64,000 bases of DNA. Origin: Acinetobacter sp. MB5. GTDB taxonomy: Bacteria > Pseudomonadota > Gammaproteobacteria > Pseudomonadales > Moraxellaceae. The notes under the pieces are model-generated. The model was given only the letters and a program-made list of their open reading frames with translations, was not told the origin of the DNA and did no database searches. This document shows, piece after piece, positions 1 to 9,598 of this stretch. A program made the translations under genes and the position numbers. The stretch is from NCBI RefSeq assembly GCF_003261585.1, contig NZ_POVU01000002.1, positions 62,001-126,000 of the forward strand, read 5' to 3'. Each line of letters starts with the position of its first letter. The stretch's first letter is position 1.

Positions 1-976
1 AGTCGGTAAACATCTCGACTTGATAATTACCTTCAGGAACATCTTTTCCGCGTAAATCTGTGTTGACGTGAATATTCATTCCCGATGCAGTCCCATCAAC
101 TTTCGCTACACCTGATTTTGACCAGAGTTTCTGAGCGGTCATCAGTGGCCAGTAATAATTTTTTAGATTCACCTGCCCACGCATCGGTACGTGTGGGTGT
201 AATGGCTGAATCATCATTCGGGCAGACAATAAATCTGGTGTACGCGTTGCAGCTCCAGCTGTAATCGTATCGAGCGTCCCACCTACGTGTACGGTAATGT
301 CATGAATATTTAAAACATGCAATGCAGGAATATTTAACTTACCTACCGCTTGTAATGGATATTTCTGCTCAAACTTCATTTGTCCAGAAGCTTGTTTGAC
401 ATTCAAATATCCCATATCAAAACTTGAATCTTTAAATTTTAATTCAGTCCCTGACCATAGCGCCTTATGCAATTTAAGATCATAAAAATTCACGACTGTG
501 GTTCTAACTCGGATCTGCAAATGATCCAAAGTTGCTGCATCGAGTCGCAAAGTAAAGGGCAACTTAATTTGATTAAATTTAAATGGCTGATTACTTGGTG
601 GTCTTTGATCAATAATTTCAAGTGACTGAACTTCTGCATGGCTAAAATGCAATTCTTTTTCAACAATGGCTCGCCAGCCAATCACCACTTTGGCACGTTT
701 GACTTTAATTTCAATGCCACCAATATTAATATCCATCTTACGCAGGGTTAATCCGTTTAGGAAATTACCACCTTCGTATTCATAACGAATCATTTTCTGG
801 CTTTGTAAAACCCGATCAAGTAAAAACTGACTACCGCGATCGGTTGAGAACATTACAGCTAGCGCAACAAACATCAACAACAATATGCCTAAAAAGCTCA
901 ACACTACGGTACGCCAGATACGGCGTTTCGGTTGCAAAGCTAAAGATGGATCAGGTTGCTGTTGTTGTTCAGTCAT
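1..976 (-). CDS. tamB: TamB, translocation and assembly module inner-membrane subunit (N-terminal part only)
   Basis: The reading frame is open from the ATG at 976 to the left edge, so about 325 N-terminal residues are seen of a family that usually exceeds 1,200. A glutamine-rich start and a basic stretch precede one membrane anchor (about residues 26-46). Then comes the TamB-like pattern of short beta-rich segments (DRGSQFLLDRVL, YEGGNFLNGLTL). TamB spans the periplasm from the inner membrane and works with TamA in outer-membrane protein insertion and lipid traffic. The ATG lies 15 bases after the tamA stop, so the two are very probably one transcript. The C-terminal TamB domain is outside the window. 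Confidence 0.85.
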   Translation of the reverse strand, partial: MTEQQQQPDPSLALQPKRRIWRTVVLSFLGILLLMFVALAVMFSTDRGSQFLLDRVLQSQKMIRYEYEGGNFLNGLTLRKMDINIGGIEIKVKRAKVVIGWRAIVEKELHFSHAEVQSLEIIDQRPPSNQPFKFNQIKLPFTLRLDAATLDHLQIRVRTTVVNFYDLKLHKALWSGTELKFKDSSFDMGYLNVKQASGQMKFEQKYPLQAVGKLNIPALHVLNIHDITVHVGGTLDTITAGAATRTPDLLSARMMIQPLHPHVPMRGQVNLKNYYWPLMTAQKLWSKSGVAKVDGTASGMNIHVNTDLRGKDVPEGNYQVEMFTD

Positions 977-991
977 GTGGATTGAAAAGCC

Positions 992-3580
992 TTATTGTAA
1001 TTGTGAGCCAATAAAGAAATGTAAACGAATTGGATGATTTGGATCAGAAAGTCCTGAAGCCACATCTAAGCGAATTGGGCCAATTGGGGATTGCCAGCGA
1101 ATTCCCACACCCACGCTATATGCAGTTGAATTTGAAAAACTCTTATCGTAGGCATTTCCTACATCAGAAAAAATCGCAGCGCGCCAGCCTTCCTTAAATT
1201 GATAGTTATACTCTAAAGAGCCAACAGCAAGTGCCTGTCCACCGATTTTGTAGCCATTTTCTGTAGGTGACAGACTTTTATAATCAAACCCGCGAATACT
1301 CTGATCTCCACCTGCAAAAAAACGCAGGTTGTATGGAACATTAGCGAAGTCATCTGTAAAAATATAACCCAAATGTAAACCACCAACGAATTGATGATTA
1401 TAATTTTCACCCAGAGAATAAACAAAAGTCCAATCTGCATTAGCAATCGCCATATTGGCATCTGAAATCACAGATTTTGAACCTAGTTGAATTTTATAAG
1501 TCTGCTTAAAACCTTTAGTTGGATTAACAGTATTATTACTATCCGTCCGTCCAATTTGGTAACCAAGTAATAAGGCTTGTTGCTGAGGATTAGAGCCTGG
1601 TTTCAAAAATGCATCAGGCACATCAGCAGTATCGACTTCCCCAATTTGATGAATCTGATCCAGTCGATAACGCACACCATAGGTCTGTTGCCAATTTCCA
1701 TATGGGTTTTTTATCAGGTGTTCTGCACCCATGACCGCCGATTCCGTTGTAAGACTCATTCCAGGCCCTACACCATTAAACTTTTCCCGCTCAAATCCAC
1801 CGATCAGACTGAAATAGTCATTGAGTGGATCTTTATTGGGAATACTATAGCGTGTATCAATCGACTGAGTGATTTGTGACACTTCCATGTTTGCATCAAA
1901 CGAGTGCCCAGAGCTGTTTACAATCGCACGGCGATATTGAGCACGGACACGTGGCCCTGTGTCTGTCCCCCAGCCCACACCCAATTCAGCACTATTTAGC
2001 TTATCGGTATTTAGCGTCACAATAACAGGAATCGTTTTTTCTGCACGTGCCTTATCTTTCAATAGCTCTGTTTCAGATTTTTTCTCGGCTTGGCTCTGTG
2101 CAGCTGTATTGTCATGTACATGATCTCCACCAGCAAACTGGTCTTCATTCACGACATTTTGTGTCACTTCTTTACTCGAATAATTCGCACGTTTTGTGGC
2201 TTTATCCTGTGACTGTTGGACTGCTTCGATTTCTTGAAGTTTTTGCTCATCAACCAGTTTCTGAATATCGGGTGCCAATTCGAGTGGCTTAACAATTGGA
2301 TCAGGTTTAATACTGTCCACAAGACTCCAGTTAAAGTACCGTGAATTGGTCAGATTGTTTGCTAAAGTATTCACACGCCAAAAGGTATAATCATCACCAC
2401 TTTTCCACGGCACCATACTTTGTAAAACTTTTAATTTAAGTGGCAATGGTTTCGTTGGATCGCTCATCCGAAACTCAACATTCGAAAGCTTATATCGCTC
2501 ACCCGTTTCATAACGCAGGTTGATATCGGCTTTATTGTCTGGCAATTGAACTTTGACATCATGCAAGCGCCAGTAGGCATCAAAAAAACCATTTTCAGTT
2601 GCCGCATCTGTAATTCGGGTTTTCGTTTGTTCATATAACCCATGATTAAAAATACTGCCGACATCCAAATCAGGAATTAAGCGAATCACCTGAAATTGCG
2701 GGTTATTTTTACCTGCTCCCGAAAACTCGATATTTTGTGTTTCTACTTTGACAGGATCATTTGGTGTCACTTGAACAGTGACATGTTCACTTCCAGTCTT
2801 GCTAAATTTAAATTTAGCATTGTAATAGCCCATGGCTTGTGCAGCTTGTGTTGCCATAGCTCGTAATTGTGGCAAAGCCGAGTTGTAATCTGAATAAGCC
2901 TCTACAGTAAATGTCGCCAGCTTATTTTTAATATTTTCCTGTAATGCTTTAGGAGCACCATTGACTGTGACTGAAATTTTTGGAATCGATACATTTTTTG
3001 AGTCTTTTTTAGGTTTGATTTTCGCAACCGTTTTTTGCCAAAAACTCTTTGGTTTTGTTTTTCCCGTACTCACTTTTGTCAATTCAAAAGCTTGATCGTT
3101 AACATCTGTTTTATTCGAATTATCCGCTGTTGTCGTTGTATTTTGGTCAGATTGAATCTTCTGCATCAATTGATCTACATCAACAGGGGACCGTTGTAGT
3201 TCATTGACCTGATGTGCAGTTTCTGCGACTTGCTGGCTAGACTTAACAGGCTCATTTGATGCAGATCTAGAAGCTTGTGCTGCTTGTTTCGCTTGTTCTG
3301 CTTCTTTTTCAATTTCACTGACCATGGACATATCAATGCTGGTGGTTGGCATTTTTTCCAGATCATCAAAACTAATTGGTTTAAAATCCGTAAGATTGGA
3401 GTTTTTTTGCTGTTCTTGCAGCATCTGTAGACTATCTTCATTCGTTGAAGATGGATCTTTTTTAATATCGTTTGTAGTCACTGTAGTTGTATTTTGACTA
3501 TTCGTTGCTGTCGTATCTTCTGCCCAAGCAGCGTGCTGGCAAAAACCATAGAGCAGACTGGCACAAACAAATTTATGCAT
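992..3580 (-). CDS. tamA: TamA, BamA/Omp85-family outer-membrane protein
   Basis: A long Omp85-type protein of about 862 residues. From the chosen ATG it starts with a signal peptide (MHKFVCASLLYG ending near AWA-E). A low-complexity Gln/Ser/Thr-rich linker of some 200 residues follows, then POTRA-like repeats, an unusual second polar insert near the middle, and a C-terminal beta-barrel. The barrel carries the motif GGDQSIRGFDY, the RGF signature of the family lid loop. The frame stays open upstream, and an ATG at 3652 would add 24 residues; 3580 is preferred because the signal peptide starts there, but neither start has a strong ribosome site. It is followed at 15 bases by tamB. The long acidic N-terminal insert is larger than in enterobacterial TamA. 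Confidence 0.85.
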   Translation of the reverse strand: MHKFVCASLLYGFCQHAAWAEDTTATNSQNTTTVTTNDIKKDPSSTNEDSLQMLQEQQKNSNLTDFKPISFDDLEKMPTTSIDMSMVSEIEKEAEQAKQAAQASRSASNEPVKSSQQVAETAHQVNELQRSPVDVDQLMQKIQSDQNTTTTADNSNKTDVNDQAFELTKVSTGKTKPKSFWQKTVAKIKPKKDSKNVSIPKISVTVNGAPKALQENIKNKLATFTVEAYSDYNSALPQLRAMATQAAQAMGYYNAKFKFSKTGSEHVTVQVTPNDPVKVETQNIEFSGAGKNNPQFQVIRLIPDLDVGSIFNHGLYEQTKTRITDAATENGFFDAYWRLHDVKVQLPDNKADINLRYETGERYKLSNVEFRMSDPTKPLPLKLKVLQSMVPWKSGDDYTFWRVNTLANNLTNSRYFNWSLVDSIKPDPIVKPLELAPDIQKLVDEQKLQEIEAVQQSQDKATKRANYSSKEVTQNVVNEDQFAGGDHVHDNTAAQSQAEKKSETELLKDKARAEKTIPVIVTLNTDKLNSAELGVGWGTDTGPRVRAQYRRAIVNSSGHSFDANMEVSQITQSIDTRYSIPNKDPLNDYFSLIGGFEREKFNGVGPGMSLTTESAVMGAEHLIKNPYGNWQQTYGVRYRLDQIHQIGEVDTADVPDAFLKPGSNPQQQALLLGYQIGRTDSNNTVNPTKGFKQTYKIQLGSKSVISDANMAIANADWTFVYSLGENYNHQFVGGLHLGYIFTDDFANVPYNLRFFAGGDQSIRGFDYKSLSPTENGYKIGGQALAVGSLEYNYQFKEGWRAAIFSDVGNAYDKSFSNSTAYSVGVGIRWQSPIGPIRLDVASGLSDPNHPIRLHFFIGSQLQ

Positions 3581-3792
3581 TTGGTTTATTTTTAGAATCG
3601 CTTGTAAATTTTCGACTAAAACTGTTTTTCGAAAGTGTGTGCGAACATGCATAAAAACAACAACCATTGTTATTTTAAAGAACAAATTTCACTTAAACAG
3701 TATCACTGTTCAATGTCAGTTGTATCATACATGATTTTATTTATGAGATACTCCCCACTAACAATTCTCCATTAAATTAGAGTGCAGAACGA

Positions 3793-5109
3793 ATGGAAAA
3801 AACACAAAATCTACTCGCTTCACGTCGTTTTCTGCCGATATTTCTCACCCAGTTCTTTGGGGCATTGAATGACAATGTTTACAAGCAGGCTTTGTTACTG
3901 GTCATCACATATGGCCTGATTCAGCATGGCTCAGGCAATGTCAGCACCCTCAACAATTTAGCAGCGTTACTCTTTATCGCACCTTATTTTGTATTTTCTG
4001 CCACAGCAGGGCAAATTGCTGATCGATTTGAACGTTCCCAACTGGTTCGCGGCATTAAAATTTTAGAAATTATTATCATGTCGATTGGTAGTGCTGGTTT
4101 TCTGCTCGGGCAAATCTGGTTGTTACTCGTCGCACTTTTTCTGATGGGGGTTCATTCAACCTTTTTCGGCCCAATTAAATATGCCATCTTACCTGAAATA
4201 CTTCATTCTAATGAATTAATGTCAGGCAATGCCTTATTTCAAACAGGCACTTCTCTTGCTATTCTGTTCGGCATGATTTTAGGCGGTGCGATCATTTCCA
4301 TTTCGCATGAAACCATGATTTGGATTTGTTTAACGATTCTCATCATTGCATTTTCAGGTTATCTGTCGAGCCGTTTTATTCTTAAGCAGCGTATTAGTGC
4401 CCCCGATCTCAAAATTGACTGGAATTTTTTTCGTACCAGTTGGCAAACCATACAATACGCAAAAGATAACTCAATTATTTTTCTGATTTTAATGGGAAAT
4501 TCTTGGTACTGGTTTTATGGTGCATCCTATCTGACGCAAATTCCTGAACTCACACATAAATATTTATACGCTTCTGAAAATGTCGCCAGTCTGTTACTGA
4601 CCTTTTTTTCGGTGGGTATTGGTGTCGGATCTTTACTCTGCCGCAAGATTGGCGGTACTGAAGTCAATATCAAGATGGTACCTGTCGGTGCAATTGGCTT
4701 AACTGTATTTGCTTTTTATTTAGTTTGGGCAATGTACCAACTCCCGACGCATAACACTTTGCTTTCTGTCAGTAACATGTTTACAGATGGGGCTGTCTAC
4801 TACCACGTCATGCTTGCAATTATTTTGCTTGGTATTAGTGGCGGATTTTATATCGTGCCGCTATATGCCATGATGCAAGCTTATTCGCCTGCTTCACATC
4901 GCGCACGAGTCGTTGCTGCAAATAATATCTTTAATGCGATTTTTATGGTGGCTTCGGCTATTTTTTCAATTTTAGTTTTAAGTGTGTTGCAGCTCGACAT
5001 GCAAATTTTATTCTGCATTACCGCCGTATTTAGTGCTATCTTCTGCATTGGTTTATTATTGAAATTAAAACCATTACTAGATCGCACACACAATGCTTTA
5101 GAGGATTAA
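3793..5109 (+). CDS. MFS transporter, LplT/Aas-type
   Basis: A protein of 438 residues with about 12 hydrophobic segments. The N-terminal motif FLTQFFGALNDNVYKQ is typical of the MFS branch that includes the lysophospholipid transporter LplT and the membrane domain of acyltransferase/acyl-ACP synthetase fusions. The loop GQIADRFERSQLVR matches the MFS loop 2-3 signature. The fused acyltransferase and AMP-binding domains seen in some relatives are absent, so this is a stand-alone transporter. Lysophospholipid flipping is inferred from family only. It is divergent from tamA, and its stop lies only three bases before coq7, so the two genes are likely co-transcribed. Confidence 0.8.
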   Translation: MEKTQNLLASRRFLPIFLTQFFGALNDNVYKQALLLVITYGLIQHGSGNVSTLNNLAALLFIAPYFVFSATAGQIADRFERSQLVRGIKILEIIIMSIGSAGFLLGQIWLLLVALFLMGVHSTFFGPIKYAILPEILHSNELMSGNALFQTGTSLAILFGMILGGAIISISHETMIWICLTILIIAFSGYLSSRFILKQRISAPDLKIDWNFFRTSWQTIQYAKDNSIIFLILMGNSWYWFYGASYLTQIPELTHKYLYASENVASLLLTFFSVGIGVGSLLCRKIGGTEVNIKMVPVGAIGLTVFAFYLVWAMYQLPTHNTLLSVSNMFTDGAVYYHVMLAIILLGISGGFYIVPLYAMMQAYSPASHRARVVAANNIFNAIFMVASAIFSILVLSVLQLDMQILFCITAVFSAIFCIGLLLKLKPLLDRTHNALED

Positions 5110-5112
5110 GTT

Positions 5113-5748
5113 ATGCGTCATTATTCAGGCATTGATCGTCTTATTCAGTCTTTTGACCAAGGTTTACGCAGTTTAGTACCCGGAGCAACTTCAGCTCATC
5201 GAGAGAATCCAGCACAAACTACATCTGCACCCTTGTCTGTCAGCGAAGCCCGCCATGTTGCAGGCTTAATGCGCGTCAATCACAGTGGCGAGGTTTGCGC
5301 TCAAGCGCTGTATCATGGACAAGCGTTAACCGCAAAACTTCCCAATGTCCGCCGTGAAATGGAACAGGCTGCTATTGAAGAACAAGACCACTTGGCTTGG
5401 TGTGAAGACCGCTTAAAAGAATTGGATAGTGTTCCAAGTATTTTAAACCCTGTTTGGTATGCACTTTCTTTTGCAATGGGTGCAGCAGCAGGTATTGCAG
5501 GAGATCAATACAGTCTTGGTTTCGTTGCAGAAACGGAACGTCAAGTTAGCTTGCATCTCAATGACCACTTAAGCCAACTTCCTCAGCAAGATGATCGTTC
5601 ACGTAAAATCTTAGAACAAATGAATGAAGATGAGTTACATCATCGGGATACAGCATTGCACGCTGGCGGTGTTGATTTGCCATTTCCTGTGCGGATCACC
5701 ATGACAGCGATTTCTAAGCTCATGACCAAAACCAGTTATTATATTTAA
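5113..5748 (+). CDS. coq7: Coq7, demethoxyubiquinone hydroxylase
   Basis: This is a diiron monooxygenase of 211 residues. It hydroxylates the demethoxyubiquinone ring in the penultimate step of ubiquinone synthesis and acts at the inner membrane. The carboxylate and histidine ligands are visible as NHSGEV near residue 56, EEQDHLAW near residue 95, and EDELHHRDTA near residue 175. A hydrophobic helix pair (about residues 115-135) fits membrane association. Coq7 replaces UbiF in Acinetobacter and Pseudomonas. The start follows the transporter stop by three bases, and a strong terminator follows the gene. Confidence 0.95.
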   Translation: MRHYSGIDRLIQSFDQGLRSLVPGATSAHRENPAQTTSAPLSVSEARHVAGLMRVNHSGEVCAQALYHGQALTAKLPNVRREMEQAAIEEQDHLAWCEDRLKELDSVPSILNPVWYALSFAMGAAAGIAGDQYSLGFVAETERQVSLHLNDHLSQLPQQDDRSRKILEQMNEDELHHRDTALHAGGVDLPFPVRITMTAISKLMTKTSYYI

Positions 5749-5773
5749 TCTAAAAATAGAAATTTAAAGATCA

Positions 5774-5801
5774 AAAAAAGCCAAGTTTAAACTTGGCTTT
5801 T
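5774..5801. terminator. Bidirectional rho-independent terminator between coq7 and folK-like gene
   Basis: A near-perfect palindrome, AGCCAAGTTTAAACTTGGCT, is flanked by an A-run on the left and a T-run on the right. It sits between two convergent genes and can serve both. Confidence 0.85.
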
Positions 5802-5805
5802 GATT

Positions 5806-6276
5806 TTATGATGTAGCAACTGCACGATCAGACTTTTTTAACGCTAAACGAATCTTTGGGTAATCAACCTGTTCCGAATAAGCAAAATCATCACTGGCGA
5901 TCAGTTCATACATTGGAATTTTGACATCGAGTGCAAAAGGCATTTTCTTCTGATTCAGCTGTAAATCAGATAAATTTTGCCCAAAAGCAATCAGGTCGAT
6001 ATCCAATGAAATTTTATGAGATGGACGTACTCGTCCCGCCTGATGCTCCAAATCTTTTAAGAGGTCTAACATTTCAGAACTAGATAAATGACTACGCAGC
6101 ACGCAGGCACAGTTTAAGTAATCTGCGCCCACCCCGTCCCGACATGGAATCAGATAAACATGTGACAACTCTAGCGATCCTAAAGTCGCTAATTGCTGAA
6201 TTGCCCAAGCCAAATGCGGCTCAGGCTCAAAATTACTCGCCAGTGCGAGCGCAAAAATCGTTTCGTTGGCGTTCAA
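5806..6276 (-). CDS. FolK-like (HPPK family) protein, divergent
   Basis: A protein of 156 residues related to 6-hydroxymethyl-7,8-dihydropterin pyrophosphokinase, the folate enzyme after FolB. The start (ALALASNFEPE) resembles the HPPK beginning, and LDIDLIAFG keeps the two metal-binding aspartates. The conserved arginine- and proline-rich loop before that motif is altered (GRVRPSHKISLD), and the usual Pro-His segment after it is missing. The gene overlaps the end of folB by 44 bases, which implies translational coupling. It is either a reduced but working FolK or a paralogue with changed activity. Confidence 0.65.
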   Translation of the reverse strand: MNANETIFALALASNFEPEPHLAWAIQQLATLGSLELSHVYLIPCRDGVGADYLNCACVLRSHLSSSEMLDLLKDLEHQAGRVRPSHKISLDIDLIAFGQNLSDLQLNQKKMPFALDVKIPMYELIASDDFAYSEQVDYPKIRLALKKSDRAVATS

Positions 6277-6613
6277 GACGAATTCCTACAGAATTGGCTT
6301 GCGCGATAATCGCAGGCTTACGAATAGTGAGTGTAATGGTCTCAATTCCATCAAACTCTTGAAATAGGCGCTGCATCACAAGCTGCGCGGCATGCTCAAT
6401 TAATTTGGGTTGAGCCGTCTGAATGACTTCAGCACTCAACTCACAAATTTGAGCATAGTTAATGGTGTCTTGCAAATCATCGGACTGTGCAGCTTTAGAC
6501 AAATCATGCTGAATCGTTAAATCCAACATGAGTGGTTGATGAATTTGACGTTCCCACGCAAAACACCCCACCACGGTATCCACTTTTAAGCCTTCAATAA
6601 TAATGGCATCCAT
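6233..6613 (-). CDS. folB: FolB, dihydroneopterin aldolase
   Basis: The protein has about 126 residues. FolB converts dihydroneopterin to 6-hydroxymethyl-dihydropterin in folate synthesis. The start MDAIIIEGLKVDTVVGCFAWER matches the family opening, with the WER segment of the substrate pocket; the middle carries TINYAQI and LIEHAAQ, the latter with the family Glu-His pair. The ATG at 6613 is preferred because a GGAAAA ribosome site lies just before it. An upstream ATG at 6628 overlaps the stop of the preceding ABC1-kinase gene as TAATG, so coupling is possible either way. Confidence 0.85.
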   Translation of the reverse strand: MDAIIIEGLKVDTVVGCFAWERQIHQPLMLDLTIQHDLSKAAQSDDLQDTINYAQICELSAEVIQTAQPKLIEHAAQLVMQRLFQEFDGIETITLTIRKPAIIAQANSVGIRLERQRNDFCARTGE

Positions 6614-6627
6614 ACATTTTCCAACCA

Positions 6628-7923
6628 TTAATGTTTCAGCACAGGTGTATCAAGGCTTTGAACCATATGCAAACGCTGATCGGCATAAATGTCGGTATAA
6701 GGTGCAAGAACGCGCATAAAACGATCAAAATATAACATTTGCTTAAAGAGCAGCGCAAAATCTCGTGGGAAATGAATGCCATGACGCTCACCAATCGACA
6801 CCATATCGAGCATAATGTCATTGAGGTCAGCAGGACTACTTGAAAGTATTTTTTGCGGGTCAGATAAAATGACACCACTAAATAAGCGCTCAATGTCTTT
6901 GGCAAGTACAGCCGTATCTACAGTTGTATGAGTCATTCCCATTTTCAACATATTTTCAGCCATTGCCTGATAATCAGTGTGCTGTAATGCTTCCATAAAA
7001 GCCATACAAGCTGTCCAAACCTGAGGGTTTAACTGACCGACGATGCCAAAATCAATAAAGCCAACTCGACCATCTTCAAGCAACATTAAATTGCCTGCAT
7101 GTAAGTCTGCATGAAAACTTTTACACATCATCAAACTACCAAACCATGTATTCATAGCGGTAATCAACACTTGCGATGGATCTTTAGCATAATGTTTTAC
7201 AACATCAAAATCAGTTAATGGCACACCATACAAACGCTGCATGGTGAGCACACGACGTGTCGAATACTGATGATAAACTTTCGGTGCTGTTGCTGCCTGA
7301 TTATGCGTTGCATTGAGATAATCTACAAAATCATCGAGATTTTGCGCTTCTTCAATAAAGTCAACTTCACGAACCATGCGAGTTTTAATTTCTTCAACAA
7401 TATCCGCCAGTGATGCAAATTTCACTTTAGGCACTGCCTTTTCCAAAATTTTGGTGGCCCAGTGCAAAACACTTAAGTCGGTATACAAAATGGTTTCAAC
7501 ACCAGGTTTTTGGACTTTAATGACGACATCTTCACCACTGACCAATTTTGCAGCATGCACCTGTGCAATTGATGCAGATGCCAGTGGAATTTCTTCAATG
7601 GAAGCAAAAATGTCATGAAGATTTTTACCTGCAAATTCTTGTTGCAGTACTTCTTCAATATAGCTAAATGGAAGCTTCGGTGTTTGGTCTAAACAGCCCT
7701 GAAACTCTTCCACAAATTCACGTGGAAATAAGGATGGTGTACTTGCAATAAACTGCCCGAGCTTAATATAAGTCGAGCCTAACTCTTCAAAAGTTTCGCG
7801 CATCAGCTTGGCATTACTTGGTTTTGCGGTCGCATATTTATAGCCTGCTTTGGCAGCGACAACAGCGGTTTCCCCCATTCGCGCAACAGAGCGAAAGCTA
7901 TCTACCAAAATATTTTTTTTCAT
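6628..7923 (-). CDS. ABC1/AarF-family atypical kinase
   Basis: A protein of about 431 residues of the ABC1 (UbiB/AarF/COQ8) family, atypical kinases that support ubiquinone or lipid metabolism. Visible marks are the family KxGQ motif in YIKLGQFIAS (about residue 55), an alanine-rich nucleotide loop ASASIAQVHAA, the lysine motif VVIKVQKPG, the catalytic loop FHADLHAGNLM, and the metal motif FIDFGIVG. It lacks the C-terminal membrane helices of UbiB, so a paralogue rather than ubiB itself is more likely. The upstream frame offers only a TTG at 7929, so the ATG at 7923 was taken. It is the first gene of the operon with folB and the folK-like gene. Confidence 0.85.
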   Translation of the reverse strand: MKKNILVDSFRSVARMGETAVVAAKAGYKYATAKPSNAKLMRETFEELGSTYIKLGQFIASTPSLFPREFVEEFQGCLDQTPKLPFSYIEEVLQQEFAGKNLHDIFASIEEIPLASASIAQVHAAKLVSGEDVVIKVQKPGVETILYTDLSVLHWATKILEKAVPKVKFASLADIVEEIKTRMVREVDFIEEAQNLDDFVDYLNATHNQAATAPKVYHQYSTRRVLTMQRLYGVPLTDFDVVKHYAKDPSQVLITAMNTWFGSLMMCKSFHADLHAGNLMLLEDGRVGFIDFGIVGQLNPQVWTACMAFMEALQHTDYQAMAENMLKMGMTHTTVDTAVLAKDIERLFSGVILSDPQKILSSSPADLNDIMLDMVSIGERHGIHFPRDFALLFKQMLYFDRFMRVLAPYTDIYADQRLHMVQSLDTPVLKH

Positions 7924-7976
7924 AAGCAATCATGCCAATTCAAATCTAAATCTAGTGTAGCAAAAAAAACTTTCTG

Positions 7977-8756
7977 TCATGCACTTCTTGCCTGACAGTT
8001 TGGGCAATTTATATCTTTATCAAATTTAACAATACGTTGCTGCATGGTCAAACCATTCCAAAGTAATAATTTTTGTTTCAACGGCGTCAAATTTAAACCT
8101 AAGTACAACAAGGCATGATGTGCCTGTAAACTCGCCATCACATTCGGTGTCGTTGCAAGCACACCAGAATTGGCACAGCGCAAACTTTCATCCTGACTTT
8201 CAGTTTTTGGAAAAATACACTCATAACAAGCAGAATCTGGCATCACCATAAACAGTTGCCCTTCGTACGCAATCGCTGAGGCACTAATTAAAGGAACAGC
8301 CTGTTGCGTACACACCTGATTGACCAAATAGCGCGTGGTAAATTGATCACAACCATCAAGCACCAAATCCTGTGCTGCAATAAAATCTGCTGCATTGTCT
8401 TCCGTCAGACGAATATTGTGTGCTTCAACACAAATATGCGGATTAATCTGCTTTAATCGTTTTGCCAGCGTTTCCGCTTTATAGAATCCGATATCTTGTG
8501 GCTGAAATGCCACTTGGCGTTGCAAATTACTGGTTTCAATCTGATCCGCATCTAAAATAGTGATCTTGCCCACACCAGCACGAGTCAATAACTCAGCAGT
8601 TAAACAACCTAGTCCACCAGCCCCAATGAGCAGAACATTGGCAAGTTTGAGTTTTTCCTGCGCATCAATATCCCAACCCTCTAATAAGATTTGTCGGCTA
8701 TAGAAATGCATTTCATCGTCACTGAGTTGTTGCCAAATATCAGTTTGTTGATCCAT
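7977..8756 (-). CDS. moeB: MoeB/ThiF-family adenylyltransferase
   Basis: A protein of about 259 residues of the E1-like family. MoeB adenylates the C-terminal glycine of MoaD for molybdopterin synthesis; ThiF does the same for ThiS. The N-terminus contains FYSRQILLEGWD. The nucleotide loop is LLIGAGGLGC, the aspartate motif is LDADQIETSNLQRQ, and VLDGCDQFTTRY carries the family aspartate. Two zinc CxxC pairs are seen (CYEC and CPNC). The ATG at 8756 was chosen over upstream GTG and TTG codons. MoeB and ThiF cannot be told apart from sequence alone, and no moa or thi genes are adjacent. Confidence 0.85.
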   Translation of the reverse strand: MDQQTDIWQQLSDDEMHFYSRQILLEGWDIDAQEKLKLANVLLIGAGGLGCLTAELLTRAGVGKITILDADQIETSNLQRQVAFQPQDIGFYKAETLAKRLKQINPHICVEAHNIRLTEDNAADFIAAQDLVLDGCDQFTTRYLVNQVCTQQAVPLISASAIAYEGQLFMVMPDSACYECIFPKTESQDESLRCANSGVLATTPNVMASLQAHHALLYLGLNLTPLKQKLLLWNGLTMQQRIVKFDKDINCPNCQARSA

Positions 8757-8944
8757 CACGGACAATCCAATTTATGTTGCTGAAAAACAGAGGGCTAAGT
8801 GTAGCGTGTTTAGAAAAAAAATAGCATCTCTCTTTTTAGATACCATGCCAAAGGCAGCATTAATATTCCAATCATTGATCATCATTTTGGCACTTTCATT
8901 CACACTAAAAACAGTGTAAAACACTTCTTTCATCTTGGGTCACT

Positions 8945-9577
8945 ATGATCATGTCCTTTCATCTCTGGTTATCTTTCTTTGCTGCCTGCTGGGTAATTAG
9001 CTTATTTCCTGGTGCAGGTGCAATTGCATCTATGAGCAATGGCTTAAGTCACGGTTTTTTACGTGGCCTTTGGAATATTCTAGGTTTACAGCTCGCGTTA
9101 ATGCTCCAGATTTTGATTGTGGCTACAGGTTTAGGCATGCTGCTGACCACTTTTCCAATGATTTTCTTGGCTGTGAAATGGCTCGGTGTTTTATATCTGA
9201 TTTACTTAGCTTATATGCAGTGGAAAGCACCAGTGAATCAAATCGCCATCAAAACTGATCAACAGCAGTTTTCAAGTCCATTAGCAGTTTTTAAAGGTTT
9301 TCTGATCAACATTAGCAACCCAAAAGCAATTGTGTTCTTTTTGGCAATTTTCCCACAGTTTATTGATCCTCAAGCACCGCAATTGAAACAGTATGTCATT
9401 ATGATGCTAACCATGATTCCAATTGATGTGATTGTCATGCTGGGTTATACAGGTTTGGCATCTAAAGCATCCAACCTCTTTCAATCGTATAAAAAACTCA
9501 AGTTTGTGAATCGTTTTTTTGCATCAATGTATGGTGTAGCTGCCATGCTGTTAAGTCTAGTGCGCCAAAAAATTTAA
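8945..9577 (+). CDS. LysE/RhtB-family amino-acid exporter
   Basis: An inner-membrane protein of 210 residues with about six hydrophobic segments. The start of the first helix carries SLFPGAGAIASMSNGLSHG, the glycine- and proline-bearing signature of the LysE/RhtB exporter superfamily, and the middle shows FLINISNPKAIVFF, another family hallmark. Members export amino acids or homoserine lactone-like solutes; the substrate here cannot be read from sequence. A second ATG lies two codons downstream. The metallopeptidase gene begins 21 bases after its stop, so the two may share a transcript. Confidence 0.85.
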   Translation: MIMSFHLWLSFFAACWVISLFPGAGAIASMSNGLSHGFLRGLWNILGLQLALMLQILIVATGLGMLLTTFPMIFLAVKWLGVLYLIYLAYMQWKAPVNQIAIKTDQQQFSSPLAVFKGFLINISNPKAIVFFLAIFPQFIDPQAPQLKQYVIMMLTMIPIDVIVMLGYTGLASKASNLFQSYKKLKFVNRFFASMYGVAAMLLSLVRQKI

Positions 9578-9598
9578 ATTTGACGGGAAGATCTCAGC

